Notes: a model not told the origin generated them from the sequence alone. A stretch of DNA of 64,000 bases from Rhodoferax bucti (GCF_005876985.1 NZ_VAHD01000001.1:682001-746000); one strand, 5' to 3'; positions 32,356 to 42,605 are shown, counted from the first letter of the stretch. Program-made: numbers and translations.

Positions 32356-34344
32356 ATGACCGGCCTTGAAATCACCCTTCTCTACCTTCTGGCGGCTGTG
32401 TTGGGCGTGGTGATCTGCCGCACGCTCAAACTGCCGCCCATGCTGGGCTACTTGGCCGTGGGAGTGGTGATCGGGCCGAACGCGCTGGCCTTGTCGCAAA
32501 ACTCCGAGGGCGTGCGCCACCTGGGCGAATTCGGGGTGGTGTTTTTGATGTTTGTGATCGGGCTGGAATTCAACCTGCCTCGCTTGCGCGCCATGCGCAC
32601 CCATGTGTTCGGACTGGGCTTTTTGCAAGTGGCGCTGACCATGGTGCTGGCCGGCGGACTGATGGTGGCGATGTCTGCGGTGCTCCCTGCGTCCTGGCAA
32701 CTCGGGTGGCAAGCCTCACTGGCCCTGTCCAGCGCGCTGGCCATGAGCAGTACGGCCATCGTGGTGAAGCTGATGGTGGAGCGGCTGGAAATGGAGTCCG
32801 AGCACGGCAAGCGGGTTATGGGCGTGCTGCTGTTTCAGGATTTGGCCGTGGTGCCTTTGCTGGTGCTGATTCCCGCGCTGGGTGCCTCGGGAGAGCAGCT
32901 GGTCGAGTCCCTGGCCTGGGCGGCACTCAAAGCCACGGTGCTAGTCACCGTGCTCTTGGTCGGCGGCCAGCATGTGATGCGGCGCTGGCTCACGGTGGTG
33001 GTGCGCCGCAAGAGCGAAGAACTGTTTGTGCTGAATTTGCTGCTCATCACCCTGGGTTTGGCGTGGCTGACCGAGCTGGCAGGGCTGAGCCTGGCCTTGG
33101 GCGCCTTTATCGCCGGCATGCTGATCTCAGAGACCGAGTACAAGCACCAGGTGGAAACCGATATCCGGCCCTTCCATGATGTGCTGCTGGGCTTGTTTTT
33201 CATCAGTATCGGCATGCTGCTGGACTGGCGTCTGGTGCTGGAGCGTTGGCCCTTGGTGCTGTTGCTGCTGGTACTGCCCACCGTATTCAAAGCCGCTCTG
33301 GTGACCTTGCTGGCCCGGGCACTGGGAGCGACCGCCGGCGTATCCCTGCGCACCGGCTTGTACCTGGCGCAAGCAGGGGAGTTCGGCTTTGTGCTGCTCA
33401 CCCTCGCGCAGAAGGGAAACCTCGTGCCTGCGGCCTTGCTGAACCCCATTTTGGCCGGCATGGTGCTGTCGATGCTGGCTACGCCATTCATCGTGATGTA
33501 CACCAACCGCATCGTGATGAAACTGGTGAGCAGCGAGTGGTTGCAGCAGTCACTGCAAATGACCACCATCGCCCGCAAGTCCATCAATACCAACCGGCAC
33601 GTCATCATTTGCGGATACGGCCGTTGCGGCCAAAACCTGGGCCGCATGCTGGAGCAGGAGCAGATCCCTTACCTCGCGCTGGACCTGGACCCGGACCGGG
33701 TGCGCCAGGCTGCGGCCGCCGGCCATTCGGTGGTATTCGGTGACGCGGCACGGCTGCAAGCCCTGATGGCGGCAGGTCTAGCCAGGGCCAGCGCCGTGGT
33801 GATCACCTACCTGGACACCCCCGGCGCCCTGCGGGTACTGGCCAACACGCGCGCCCACGCCCCCAAAGTGCCGGTAATTGTTCGCACCCAGGACGACCAG
33901 AACCTCGAAAAACTGCAGGAGGCCGGCGCCACTGAAGTGGTGCCTGAGGCCATTGAAGGCTCGCTGATGCTGGCCAGCCACGCCTTGGCCCTGGTGGGCG
34001 TGCCCATGCGCCGGGTGATTCGCATCGTGCAGGACCAGCGCGACGCCCGCTACAACCTGCTTCGCGGTTTTTTTCACGGCGCAGACGACAGCAGCGCCGA
34101 CGAGCTGCTACACGAGCGGCTAGTGACCGTCAGCCTCCCGCTGGCCGCCAAGGCCAACGGCAAGACGCTAGCGGATGCCAATCTGCCTGCCTTGGGCGTG
34201 CGCCTGGTGAGCATGCGCCGCAGCGATGGCAGGCCCGTCCAGCCCGAGCCGGCCACACTGCTGCAAGCCGGCGACACCCTGGTCTTGAGCGGCAAAGCCA
34301 CCGACCTGGCCGCTGCCGAGCAAAAACTGCTGCAAGGCCTGTAA
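32356..34344 (+). CDS. Kef-type monovalent cation:proton antiporter (CPA2) with TrkA domains
   Basis: A 662-residue membrane protein: an N-terminal CPA2 exchanger domain with about twelve helices (residues 1-385, e.g. PPMLGYLAVGVVIGPNAL and SSALAMSSTAIVVKLM), a RCK/TrkA-N nucleotide-binding domain (about 410-525, HVIICGYGRCGQNLGRMLE) and a C-terminal TrkA-C domain (about 575-662). It resembles KefB/KefC/YbaL and probably exports K+ under stress. Which ligand gates it is not evident, and no KefF/KefG partner is adjacent. Confidence 0.92.
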   Translation: MTGLEITLLYLLAAVLGVVICRTLKLPPMLGYLAVGVVIGPNALALSQNSEGVRHLGEFGVVFLMFVIGLEFNLPRLRAMRTHVFGLGFLQVALTMVLAGGLMVAMSAVLPASWQLGWQASLALSSALAMSSTAIVVKLMVERLEMESEHGKRVMGVLLFQDLAVVPLLVLIPALGASGEQLVESLAWAALKATVLVTVLLVGGQHVMRRWLTVVVRRKSEELFVLNLLLITLGLAWLTELAGLSLALGAFIAGMLISETEYKHQVETDIRPFHDVLLGLFFISIGMLLDWRLVLERWPLVLLLLVLPTVFKAALVTLLARALGATAGVSLRTGLYLAQAGEFGFVLLTLAQKGNLVPAALLNPILAGMVLSMLATPFIVMYTNRIVMKLVSSEWLQQSLQMTTIARKSINTNRHVIICGYGRCGQNLGRMLEQEQIPYLALDLDPDRVRQAAAAGHSVVFGDAARLQALMAAGLARASAVVITYLDTPGALRVLANTRAHAPKVPVIVRTQDDQNLEKLQEAGATEVVPEAIEGSLMLASHALALVGVPMRRVIRIVQDQRDARYNLLRGFFHGADDSSADELLHERLVTVSLPLAAKANGKTLADANLPALGVRLVSMRRSDGRPVQPEPATLLQAGDTLVLSGKATDLAAAEQKLLQGL

Positions 34345-34407
34345 ACCCGCCGCCGCTTTGGGCGCACAATAACGCCGCGCCACCGGGGCGCTTTTTTGAT
34401 TAGCACC

Positions 34408-34962
34408 ATGCAACACCTCAGCGTCAACCAATACCTCCGCGACCACATCCGTACCGTGCCCGACTGGCCCACGCCGGGCGTACAGTTCCGGGACATCACC
34501 CCGCTGCTGCAGGACGCCAAGGTGTTCCGGGTACTGATCGACGCTTTTGTGCACCGCTACATGGACAACGCCATGCGCCCCGATGTGGTGGCCGGGCTGG
34601 ATGCGCGCGGCTTCATTCTGGGCGCAGTGGTGGCGTATGAACTCAACATCGGCTTCGTGCCTATCCGCAAAAAGGGCAAGCTGCCCTTCACCACCGTTGA
34701 AGAAACCTACGAACTCGAATACGGTAGCGCGACCGTGGAACTGCACACCGATGCCGTCAAAGCGGGCGACCGGGTGTTGTTGATCGACGACCTGATCGCC
34801 ACCGGCGGCACCATGATGGCCGGCAAAAAACTGCTGGAGCGTCTGGGCGCCCACGTCATGGAAGGGGCCGCCATCGTGGACTTGCCGGAGCTCGGTGGCT
34901 CTGACAAATTGCGGGAAGCCGGCCTGCCCTTGTTCACCCTAGTGGACTTCGCCGGCCACTAA
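34408..34962 (+). CDS. apt: adenine phosphoribosyltransferase
   Basis: A 184-residue purine-salvage enzyme forming AMP from adenine and PRPP. It carries [16 protein letters not shown] near the N-terminus, [13 protein letters not shown], and the PRPP-binding [15 protein letters not shown] start at ATG 34408; an in-frame TTG at 34396 is possible but less likely. It follows the antiporter by 63 bp on the same strand and converges with the unknown gene downstream. Confidence 0.95.
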   Translation: MQHLSVNQYLRDHIRTVPDWPTPGVQFRDITPLLQDAKVFRVLIDAFVHRYMDNAMRPDVVAGLDARGFILGAVVAYELNIGFVPIRKKGKLPFTTVEETYELEYGSATVELHTDAVKAGDRVLLIDDLIATGGTMMAGKKLLERLGAHVMEGAAIVDLPELGGSDKLREAGLPLFTLVDFAGH

Positions 34963-34983
34963 GCGGCCTCGGCGCCCCCCTCG

Positions 34984-35661
34984 TTAATTCAGATCGCCGT
35001 ACTGGGTGCCGCTCAGCGGCGACGCGCGCTCATCCAACTGGGTATCCGCAAAGCGGGGCGGCGGCTGTGGATTGCGGCGGGACGACTTGACAATCTCCCC
35101 GGGTGCCGACAACTGCGTGGGAGGCGGCACCGATGCAATGGCTTGCTTGAAAGCCTCCACTTCCGACGCCTTCAAGGGCTCATAACGTGGGTGCGCCTGC
35201 TTGGCAGGTGCCGGCTTGACGTGGGACAACTGGGTACTCACATGCTCATTGACCCGCCAATAAACTGCCGTGACCAAAATATCGTGCCGCGTCTTGGCGA
35301 TCTTGGCGATATGCGTCTCAATGTCGGAAAGGCGCGCCGTATCGCTCACATTCTGGCGGGCCATGTCCATCATGATCAGGTACTGACGTCCGCGTGAGTC
35401 CAGAGACAAGACCTTGAACTTGTAGCTGCTGGACAGCATGCCCGCGCCGGTCATAGACTCGCGCACCACGGCGTACAGCAGCTCGCGGCGCTCCAGGCGC
35501 TCACTGCGGCGGTTGGCCGCAACACCCGGCACCGAATGGCTGGTGCGCGCTGAGCCGCTACGCACCAATGGCAAGGTGGCATCCACCTGCGCCAACCCCG
35601 AAGTTTCGGAGGGCGAGGATTTCTGGGAAGGGCGGCGGGTCAACCAGCTTAAAAATGACAT
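34984..35661 (-). CDS. conserved-looking protein of unknown function
   Basis: A 225-residue soluble protein that I cannot assign. Residues 1-45 are low-complexity and Ser/Thr-rich. A compact central part (about 50-140) reads RRELLYAVVRESMTGAGMLS, YKFKVLSLDSRGRQYLIMMD and KTRHDILVTAVYWRVNE and looks like an alpha/beta domain. The C-terminal 80 residues are Pro/Gln-rich and probably disordered. It follows mnmE by 40 bp on the same strand. No signal peptide or membrane helix is visible. Confidence 0.7.
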   Translation of the reverse strand: MSFLSWLTRRPSQKSSPSETSGLAQVDATLPLVRSGSARTSHSVPGVAANRRSERLERRELLYAVVRESMTGAGMLSSSYKFKVLSLDSRGRQYLIMMDMARQNVSDTARLSDIETHIAKIAKTRHDILVTAVYWRVNEHVSTQLSHVKPAPAKQAHPRYEPLKASEVEAFKQAIASVPPPTQLSAPGEIVKSSRRNPQPPPRFADTQLDERASPLSGTQYGDLN

Positions 35662-35701
35662 GGAACTCAAACGCAGGAGTAAGCCTGAAAGTGTAGTGCG
35701 G

Positions 35702-37105
35702 CTATTTGCCGATGCAAAATTTGGAAAAGATCACGCCTAACAAATCGTCGGCCCCGAACTCCCCGGTGATCGAATTCAATGCGTTTTGGCCCAGGCGCAA
35801 TTCCTCGGCCAACAAGTCCAAGGACGCAGCCCCGGAAGACAGCCACTGCGCCGCCGTTTCCAGATGTTCCCCCACCTGCCGGAGGGCCTGCAAATGCCGT
35901 TGGCGCGCAATGAAGGTGCCCGCCTGCGCCGGCTGCCAGCCTGCGGCGCGCAGCAGGCTCTGACGCAAAGCATCCAGACCCGCCCCTGTTTTGGCAGACA
36001 GGGCCAGGCCCTCGGAGGGCGTGCCCTTGTCGCTGGCGTCCACCTTGTTCCAGACATGAATCACGGGCACCGATGCAGGTAGTTTTTGGCCGATAGCGCC
36101 CGCAATTTCTGCGTCAGCTGCTATATATTCAGGAGCATCGCGACGGGTCAGATCGTGCAAAAAAAGTACCGCATCCGCGCGCTCAATCGCTTCCCAGGCG
36201 CGGGCAATGCCGATTTGCTCCACCGCGTCTTCGCTGTTGCGCAGACCGGCCGTATCCACGATATGCAGCGGCACACCCTCGATCTGGATGGTCTCCTGCA
36301 CCTTGTCGCGGGTCGTGCCGGCAATCGGGGTCACGATCGCCAGCTCTGCACCTGCCAAGGCGTTGAGCAGGGACGACTTACCGGCATTGGGCTGCCCGGC
36401 AATCACCACGGTCATGCCTTCGCGCAACAGCGCCCCTTGGCTTGCTTTTTGTAACACCTGTTGCAAAGTCAGCTGCAAACGCTGCAGCTGGCCCACGGCA
36501 TCGGCCTTTTCCAGAAAATCGATTTCCTCTTCCGGAAAGTCCAAGGTCGCCTCCACCAGCATGCGCAAATGGATCAAGGCATCCCGCAACACCGCGACTT
36601 CTTTGGAGAACGCGCCCGACAAAGACTGGCTCGCGCTGCGCGCGGCTGCTTCGGTGCTGGCATCAATCAAATCGGCAATCGCTTCCGCCTGCGCCAGATC
36701 CAGCTTGTTGTTCAGGAAAGCGCGCTGGGTAAATTCACCCGCCTCGGCAATGCGCAGGCCGGGCAGCACCACGCCATCCGGCGTGGGCGCCGCTGTGGCC
36801 ACTTGCATACAGCGGGCCATCAGCAGCTGAAGCACCACCGGGCCACCATGGGCTTGCAGCTCCAGCACATCCTCGCCCGTAAAGGAGTGTGGCCCCGGAA
36901 AGAACAAAGCCAGCCCGTGGTCTAGCGGCTGGCCTTGGGCGTCCGGAATCGGAAGGTAAGTGGCTTCTCGGGCGCGAAGGTCACGCCCCAGCAAGGACCG
37001 GATGAAAGCCCGCAGATCCCTGCCGCTCAGGCGGATGATGCCCACTGCACCACGGCCGGAGGCCGTGGCAATAGCGACGATGGGGTCTGCGTGTCGTGCG
37101 AGCAC
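35702..37105 (-). CDS. mnmE: tRNA-modification GTPase MnmE
   Basis: MnmE (467 residues) works with MnmG on the wobble uridine of certain tRNAs. It starts with GTG ([20 protein letters not shown]) and has a folate-binding N-domain and a GTPase inserted in a helical domain (G1 [13 protein letters not shown]2 GTTRD, G3 DTAGLR, G4 NKVD). The C-terminal FCIGK carries the catalytic Cys. Residues about 322-330 (APEYIAADA) coincide with a partial copy of the interspersed repeat within the GTPase domain. Part of mnmE-yidC-yidD-rnpA-rpmH read away from the origin. Confidence 0.96.
   Translation of the reverse strand: MLARHADPIVAIATASGRGAVGIIRLSGRDLRAFIRSLLGRDLRAREATYLPIPDAQGQPLDHGLALFFPGPHSFTGEDVLELQAHGGPVVLQLLMARCMQVATAAPTPDGVVLPGLRIAEAGEFTQRAFLNNKLDLAQAEAIADLIDASTEAAARSASQSLSGAFSKEVAVLRDALIHLRMLVEATLDFPEEEIDFLEKADAVGQLQRLQLTLQQVLQKASQGALLREGMTVVIAGQPNAGKSSLLNALAGAELAIVTPIAGTTRDKVQETIQIEGVPLHIVDTAGLRNSEDAVEQIGIARAWEAIERADAVLFLHDLTRRDAPEYIAADAEIAGAIGQKLPASVPVIHVWNKVDASDKGTPSEGLALSAKTGAGLDALRQSLLRAAGWQPAQAGTFIARQRHLQALRQVGEHLETAAQWLSSGAASLDLLAEELRLGQNALNSITGEFGADDLLGVIFSKFCIGK
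36117..36140 (-). repeat. partial interspersed repeat copy in mnmE
   Basis: On the minus strand GCTCCTGAATATATAGCAGCT matches the right part of the repeat at 14040-14058 (GCTCCTGAATTTATAGCA). The TGCGCAAGCA block is degraded to CGCGAT. A decayed in-frame copy is likely but not certain. Confidence 0.45.
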
Positions 37106-37120
37106 GGTCCCAGCCCGTAT

Positions 37121-38818
37121 TTACTTGAACTTGGGCAGGTTGAACTGCGGTGGCACGCCCATGCGGGTGTTGATGATCCACTGCTGTGCAATCGACAAGA
37201 TGTTGTTGGTGATCCAGTACAACACCAAGCCCGACGGGAAGAAGAAGAACATCACGCTGAAGGCCAGCGGCATGATCCACATCATCTTGGCTTGCAGAGG
37301 GTCAGGTGGCGCGGGATTCAGCGCAGTTTGCAAGAGGGTGGTCAGGGTCATCACCACGGGCAGGATGAAGAAAGGATCCGGCGACGACAAATCATGAATC
37401 CACAGCACCCACGGAGCATTGCGCATTTCCACACTGGACAAGAGCACCCAGTACAAGGCAATAAACACCGGAATCTGGATCATGATGGGGAAGCAGCCAC
37501 CCATGGGGTTGACCTTTTCCTCCCGGTAGATCTTCATCATTTCCTGCTGCATTTGCTGCGGGTTGTCCTTGAGGCGTTCACGCATTTCCATGATGCGCGG
37601 GTTCACCGCCTTCATCTTGGCCATGCTGGCATAGGCTTTGGCATTGAGCCAGTAGAAAGCAACCTTGAGCAACAACACCAGGGCGACGATAGACCAACCC
37701 CAGTTTTGAATGAAGGCGTGCAGCTTGTCGAGCAACCAGTACAAAGGCTTGGCCAAAATGGTCAACCAGCCATAGTCTTTCACCAGCTCCATGCCGGGCG
37801 CTAGGGCTTCCAGCTTCTTCTCTTCCTGGGGGCCCACAAACAGCTTGGCTTCTACGGCCTTGGTTTGACCCGGGGCCACCGTTTCCAGCGGCGTGATCAT
37901 GGTGGCGCGGTAGCAGCAATCGGCCACGGTGGCGCCGACGTCTTTAGCGTCCAGGGAGAAGGTACGCTTCACATCGGCAGGCAAGATCCAGGCGCTGGCG
38001 AAGTAGTGCTGCACCATGGCGACATAGCCGTTGGTGCTTTCCTTTTCAAAATCGGCCTTGCCTTTTTTGATGTCAGCAAATTCCACTTTCTGGTACTTCT
38101 TGACATCGGTATAGACCGCGGGACCCGTGAAAGTCGAATAAAAAGAAGACTCGCCCGCCGGCTTGTTGCCATCGCGCACCAGTTGCAAATACAACTGAGG
38201 GCTGACTGCCGCTGTGCCGGTGTTGATGACTTCGTGCTTAACAGCAATGTCATAGGCACCGCGACGCAAGGTATAGGTCTTCACCAGTTTGATGCCACCC
38301 GTGTCTTGCGAGGTAAAAACAAGCTTGAGCTCGTCTTGTCCGTCCTTGAGAGACTTGTCGCCACTGACCGCCATGACGGACTTGTGGGTCGGGAAGCTGT
38401 CAGGCGCAGCACCACCAATCAAACCGGTTTGGGCTTGGTAGAAGCGGGCGGGGGTGTCATCCAGCAACACAAAGTTGCGGGTTTTGTCGTTGGAGTCCAG
38501 ATATTGCAAGAACTCGGTACGAACCAATGCGCCGCCTTGGGTATCAAACGTCAACTTCAGCACATCGGTGCTGACGTCAAAACGCTCGGATGCCACCGCC
38601 GCTGCAGGACCGGCAGCAGGTGCTTGGCCGACAGCCGCAGGTGTAGCAGGCACAGCTGCCGATGCGCTGGCGGCGCCCGCCGGAACAGCCGCTGCCTTGG
38701 CAGCCGGGTTGGGGAAGAAAGTGGCTTGCTTGCCATTGTGGATCTGCCACTGGTCCCACAAGAGGACCATGGAGAACCCAAAGATCACCCACAAAATGGT
38801 GCGGCGAATATCGTTCAT
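37121..38818 (-). CDS. yidC: membrane protein insertase YidC
   Basis: A 565-residue Oxa1-family insertase. It has the N-terminal anchor (IRRTILWVIFGFSMVLLWDQW), an Ala/Pro-rich linker (about 40-75), the large periplasmic P1 beta domain (about 80-340) and five conserved helices from about 350, including the cytoplasmic-loop signature NPMGGCFPIMIQIPVFIALY. The start ATG overlaps the yidD stop (ATGA, 38815-38818). It serves both Sec-dependent and independent insertion. Confidence 0.97.
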   Translation of the reverse strand: MNDIRRTILWVIFGFSMVLLWDQWQIHNGKQATFFPNPAAKAAAVPAGAASASAAVPATPAAVGQAPAAGPAAAVASERFDVSTDVLKLTFDTQGGALVRTEFLQYLDSNDKTRNFVLLDDTPARFYQAQTGLIGGAAPDSFPTHKSVMAVSGDKSLKDGQDELKLVFTSQDTGGIKLVKTYTLRRGAYDIAVKHEVINTGTAAVSPQLYLQLVRDGNKPAGESSFYSTFTGPAVYTDVKKYQKVEFADIKKGKADFEKESTNGYVAMVQHYFASAWILPADVKRTFSLDAKDVGATVADCCYRATMITPLETVAPGQTKAVEAKLFVGPQEEKKLEALAPGMELVKDYGWLTILAKPLYWLLDKLHAFIQNWGWSIVALVLLLKVAFYWLNAKAYASMAKMKAVNPRIMEMRERLKDNPQQMQQEMMKIYREEKVNPMGGCFPIMIQIPVFIALYWVLLSSVEMRNAPWVLWIHDLSSPDPFFILPVVMTLTTLLQTALNPAPPDPLQAKMMWIMPLAFSVMFFFFPSGLVLYWITNNILSIAQQWIINTRMGVPPQFNLPKFK

Positions 38819-39087
38819 GAAGACTTCTTCTCAGAGGGGGATTGAATCAAGCGACTGAACAGTCGCGGCGCATTCTCAGGCACGGGATCGTGCCCACCCG
38901 CGCACCACGGGTGACAGCGCGCAAGACGCGCAACCGTCAAATAGCTTCCTATTGTCGCACCGTGGCGCTCCAGGGCCTGCAGCGCGTACACAGAACATGT
39001 GGGGTTAAAGCGGCACGCCGAGCCCAGCCACGGACTGAGCAACAGGCGGTAGCCACGGACCAAGCCCATCAACAACCCCTGCATCAT
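38815..39087 (-). CDS. yidD: membrane protein insertion efficiency factor YidD
   Basis: A 90-residue protein with the family pattern LMGLVRGYRLLLSPWLG, CRFNPTCSVYALQALERHG and RCHPWCAGGHDPVP. The cysteines in FNPTCS and HPWC are typical. It overlaps rnpA at its start and yidC at its end, each by ATGA. It probably assists YidC at the membrane surface through an amphipathic helix. Confidence 0.95.
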   Translation of the reverse strand: MMQGLLMGLVRGYRLLLSPWLGSACRFNPTCSVYALQALERHGATIGSYLTVARLARCHPWCAGGHDPVPENAPRLFSRLIQSPSEKKSS

Positions 39088-39545
39088 GCGGAGGCCTTGC
39101 TTTCGGGATCTGCCTTCTGCGGGCGGGGGCCGACGATTTGGACAAACAAGTCCAGCAACTCTTGCCGTACTGCCGCCTTCAAGGCATCCGAGCTTGCGCT
39201 GACAAAGTGCTTCCGATCAAAGTCCCGGCGCAAGCGGATCAGATGGGCTTTTTCTTTCAACAAGGGCGCAAACTCCACGCCCAAGTGATAGACCTGCCGC
39301 TTGATAGCGTTGCGCGTAACCGCACGCTTGGCCCAGCGTTTGGGCACCATCGCCCCCAGCCAGATACCGGGCGCGGGGAACACCGACACAGCTTCTTCGG
39401 GCGCAGAAACACCAACAGCGCAGCAATGCATAGCAAAGTGCGCTGTTTTTGAAACCGTGGTGCCACCCAGAGCCGCTTGGAACTGGGCGCGCGTTTGAAG
39501 GCGCTTAAGGGCAGGCGGTCTGCCGGTTTGCGGTTCCGCAGTCAC
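39084..39545 (-). CDS. rnpA: ribonuclease P protein component
   Basis: The small basic protein subunit of RNase P (about 153 residues), which helps the M1 RNA mature tRNA 5' ends. Recognisable parts are LKRLQTRAQFQAALGG, the RNA-binding WAKRAVTRNAIKRQV and RRDFDRK. There is no ATG near the expected N-terminus; GTG 39545, 32 bp after rpmH, is my choice. The same frame stays open without a stop across the whole rpmH gene up to 39848, so a longer protein cannot be excluded (see findings). A 12-bp palindrome, CCAAAGCTTTGG, lies at 39552-39563 just before the start. Confidence 0.88.
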   Translation of the reverse strand: MTAEPQTGRPPALKRLQTRAQFQAALGGTTVSKTAHFAMHCCAVGVSAPEEAVSVFPAPGIWLGAMVPKRWAKRAVTRNAIKRQVYHLGVEFAPLLKEKAHLIRLRRDFDRKHFVSASSDALKAAVRQELLDLFVQIVGPRPQKADPESKASA

Positions 39546-39577
39546 CAAAAGCCAAAGCTTTGGTTTGCGAAGCCGTC

Positions 39578-39712
39578 TTAGACAGCCAGACGCTTGCGGC
39601 CCTTGGCGCGGCGTGCGTTGATCACAGCGCGGCCGCCGCGTGTCTTCATGCGGACCAGGAAGCCGTGGGTACGTGCGCGACGGATTTTGGAAGGTTGGTA
39701 TGTGCGTTTCAT
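39578..39712 (-). CDS. rpmH: 50S ribosomal protein L34
   Basis: A 44-residue basic ribosomal protein, complete: it begins [19 protein letters not shown] and ends in GRKRLAV. The frame was found by translating the minus strand between rnpA and the origin gap. It is first in the rpmH-rnpA-yidD-yidC-mnmE gene string and reads away from dnaA, the usual order near the origin. Length and sequence match the family fully. Confidence 0.98.
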   Translation of the reverse strand: MKRTYQPSKIRRARTHGFLVRMKTRGGRAVINARRAKGRKRLAV

Positions 39713-39987
39713 GAAATTTTCCTAACAGGCTCAGTGGGTATCCGCGCGACCCATCGATGCATTCCACCAACGGCCTAACAGCGCAGATTTCGGTCTTATC
39801 GCCCCGAACACAATCAGGGGAACCGCGGATTATCGCAAACTTTATCAATCAGGGCAACACCTTAGGAACGAATCAGATTCTTTTGCACGAACTGCACACT
39901 GCGCCCTACGGAATGTGGATAAAGTATTGATAAATTAGAATCCGCTTCGCAGCAAACAACAACTATCCACAGAAGCTGACCCGCACA
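39713..39987. other. gene-free rpmH-dnaA region, probable replication origin
   Basis: This 275-bp gap is flanked by divergent rpmH and dnaA. A perfect DnaA box (TGTGGATAA, minus-strand orientation) is at 39914-39922 and a one-mismatch box (CTATCCACA) at 39963-39971. Weaker ATP-DnaA-like 9-mers occur (TTATCGCAA, TTATCAATC at 39830-39851). It is visibly AT-richer than its surroundings. Only two good boxes are seen, so it could also be mainly the dnaA control region. Confidence 0.6.
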
Positions 39988-41400
39988 ATGACCCAGGGCT
40001 CCCATCCCAACTCCCACGACGGCTCCAATTTTGAACTCGGGCAAAGCCTGTGGCAAAGCTGCGTCGACCAACTCGCACAAGAACTTCCTGAGCAGCAATT
40101 CAACACCTGGATCAAGCCGCTGACCGCCCTCGCCCACGAGGACATGTCCAAGATCACCGTGTTCGTGGCCAACCGCTTCAAGCTCGATTGGGTGCGCGCC
40201 CAGTACAGCCAACGCATTGCAGCCATGCTGGAGAAGCTTTACGGGCAAGCTGTAGCCGTAGAGTTAGTAATCACTCCGCGTGAAGCTCCTGTGCGCCCGG
40301 CCATGGTGCCACGCGCTGCAGAAGTACCTGCCGCCATCGAAGAAGTGGAGGTCGGCGAAGACCGTGTCGCCGGTGGCCCCAAAAGCCGGCTCAACAGCAT
40401 GCTCACGTTTGAGAGCCTGGTCGAAGGAACGGCGAACCGCATGGCGCGTGCAGCGGCTATGCATGTCGCCACCATGCCGGGTCACCTTTACAACCCCTTG
40501 TTCATCTATGGTGGCGTGGGCTTGGGCAAGACCCACTTGATGCATGCGGTTGGCAACCGCTTGCTTGTGGATAAGCCCGGCTCCAAGGTGCTTTACATCC
40601 ATGCAGAACAATTTGTGTCAGACGTGGTAAAGGCCTACCAACGCAAAACTTTTGACGAATTCAAGGAGCGCTACCACTCCCTGGACCTGCTGCTGATCGA
40701 CGACGTGCAGTTCTTTGCCAACAAGGACCGCACGCAGGAAGAGTTCTTCAACGCCTTCGAGGCCCTGCTGGCCAAAAAATCGCACATCGTGATGACCAGC
40801 GACACCTACCCCAAGGGCTTGGCGGACATCCACGAGCGCTTGGTATCGCGTTTTGACTCCGGCCTGACCGTGGCCATCGAGCCACCGGAGCTCGAAATGC
40901 GGGTGGCGATTCTGATCAACAAAGCGCATGCCGAGGGCTCTGAAATGCCCGAGGAAGTGGCCTTCTTCGTAGCGAAAAACGTGCGTTCCAACGTGCGTGA
41001 ATTGGAAGGCGCGCTGCGCAAAATCCTGGCGTACTCGCGATTCAACCAGAAGGAAATCTCCATCCAGCTGGCCCGCGAAGCGCTACGCGATCTGCTGTCC
41101 ATCCAGAACCGGCAGATTTCGGTGGAAAACATCCAAAAAACCGTGGCCGATTACTACAAGATCAAGGTTGCGGACATGTATTCCAAAAAGCGGCCCGCCA
41201 GCATTGCCCGGCCGCGCCAGATTGCCATGTACCTAGCCAAGGAACTGACTCAGAAAAGCCTGCCCGAAATCGGTGAGTTGTTCGGGGGGCGCGACCACAC
41301 CACGGTGCTGCACGCGGTACGCAAAATCGGCGGCGAGCGCCAGCAGCTCACCGAGTTGAACCAGCAGCTGCACGTTCTGGAGCAAACCCTGAAGGGTTAA
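39988..41400 (+). CDS. dnaA: chromosomal replication initiator DnaA
   Basis: A 470-residue initiator ATPase. Domain I is about 1-90 ([21 protein letters not shown]) and domain II a short linker. Domain III is AAA+ (Walker [12 protein letters not shown], Walker [11 protein letters not shown], sensor 2 [10 protein letters not shown]), and the C-terminal DNA-binding domain IV carries [15 protein letters not shown] and [11 protein letters not shown]. The two DnaA boxes just upstream suggest autoregulation. dnaN starts 98 bp downstream. Confidence 0.98.
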   Translation: MTQGSHPNSHDGSNFELGQSLWQSCVDQLAQELPEQQFNTWIKPLTALAHEDMSKITVFVANRFKLDWVRAQYSQRIAAMLEKLYGQAVAVELVITPREAPVRPAMVPRAAEVPAAIEEVEVGEDRVAGGPKSRLNSMLTFESLVEGTANRMARAAAMHVATMPGHLYNPLFIYGGVGLGKTHLMHAVGNRLLVDKPGSKVLYIHAEQFVSDVVKAYQRKTFDEFKERYHSLDLLLIDDVQFFANKDRTQEEFFNAFEALLAKKSHIVMTSDTYPKGLADIHERLVSRFDSGLTVAIEPPELEMRVAILINKAHAEGSEMPEEVAFFVAKNVRSNVRELEGALRKILAYSRFNQKEISIQLAREALRDLLSIQNRQISVENIQKTVADYYKIKVADMYSKKRPASIARPRQIAMYLAKELTQKSLPEIGELFGGRDHTTVLHAVRKIGGERQQLTELNQQLHVLEQTLKG

Positions 41401-41498
41401 CCGTAAAAACTAGCCCTTGCCCCCCGTAACTCACTGAAAAAACAGGGAAAATGGCAGGATTGAATGAATGTTTGGCAGAGTTTCACAAAGAGGTTGAC

Positions 41499-42605
41499 AT
41501 GATCGTATTGAAGGCAACGCAAGACAAGGTCTTATCGGTTCTGCAATCGGTGGCCGGTATTGTCGAACGCCGCCACACCTTGCCCATTCTTGCCAACGTG
41601 CTGTTGCGCAAAACCGGGACCTCCCTGCAACTCACCACCAGCGACCTCGAAATCCAGATCCGCACCACCGCAGAACTGGGTGGCGACACCGGCAACTTCA
41701 CCACCACCATCGGTGCGCGCAAGCTGATCGACATCCTGCGCACCATGCCCGGGGACCAAACCGTGTCGCTGGAATCCAGCCAAAGCAAAATCATCCTCAA
41801 AGGCGGCAAGAGCAAGTTCACCCTGCAAACCATGCAGGCCGAAGACTTTCCTCTGGTGCAAGAGAGCGCCAGCTTCGGCCCCGTGTTCAGCGTGCCGCAA
41901 AAGACCCTGAAGGACCTGCTGAGCCAGGTGTCCTTCGCGATGGCAGTCCACGACATCCGCTACTACCTCAACGGCATTTTGTTTGTGGCCGAAGGCAAGC
42001 AACTCAGCTTGGTCGCTACCGACGGCCACCGCTTGGCCTTTGCCTCCGCCACCCTCGATGTGGAAGTGCCGAAGCAGGAAGTGATCCTGCCGCGCAAGAC
42101 GGTCATCGAATTGCAGCGCCTGCTGAGCGACGCCGAAGGCGCCATCGAAATGCAGTTCGCTAACAACCAAGCCAAGTTCACTTTTGACGGCATGGAGTTC
42201 GTGACCAAGCTGGTCGAGGGTAAGTTCCCCGACTACAACCGCGTGATCCCCAAGAACCACAAGAACAGCATCACCCTGGGCCGCGAAGCGCTGCTCAAGA
42301 CGCTGCAACGCACCGCCATTCTGACCAGCGACAAGTTCAAAGGCGTGCGCCTGAACATCGACCCCGGCAGCCTGCGTGTAGCGTCGAACAACGCCGAGCA
42401 GGAAGAAGCGGTGGACGAGTTGGACATCGACTACGGCGGTGACAGCATCGAGATCGGCTTCAACGTCACCTACCTGATCGATGCCCTGAGCAATATGAGC
42501 CAGGACATGGTGAAAGTGGAGCTGTCCGACGGCAACAGTTCTGCCCTGATCACCATCCCCGATAACACGACCTTCAAGTACGTCGTGATGCCCATGAGAA
42601 TCTGA
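41499..42605 (+). CDS. dnaN: DNA polymerase III sliding clamp (beta subunit)
   Basis: A 368-residue ring-forming clamp with three similar domains; recognisable parts are LQSVAGIVERRHTLPILANV, DHRLAFA-type loop (ATDGHRLAFASATLDV) and the C-terminal YVVMPMRI. The open frame reaches back to 41451, but ATG 41499, with AAAGAGGTTGAC upstream, gives the normal N-terminus MIVLKATQDK. It is followed by a repeat remnant and a hairpin before gyrB. Confidence 0.97.
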   Translation: MIVLKATQDKVLSVLQSVAGIVERRHTLPILANVLLRKTGTSLQLTTSDLEIQIRTTAELGGDTGNFTTTIGARKLIDILRTMPGDQTVSLESSQSKIILKGGKSKFTLQTMQAEDFPLVQESASFGPVFSVPQKTLKDLLSQVSFAMAVHDIRYYLNGILFVAEGKQLSLVATDGHRLAFASATLDVEVPKQEVILPRKTVIELQRLLSDAEGAIEMQFANNQAKFTFDGMEFVTKLVEGKFPDYNRVIPKNHKNSITLGREALLKTLQRTAILTSDKFKGVRLNIDPGSLRVASNNAEQEEAVDELDIDYGGDSIEIGFNVTYLIDALSNMSQDMVKVELSDGNSSALITIPDNTTFKYVVMPMRI

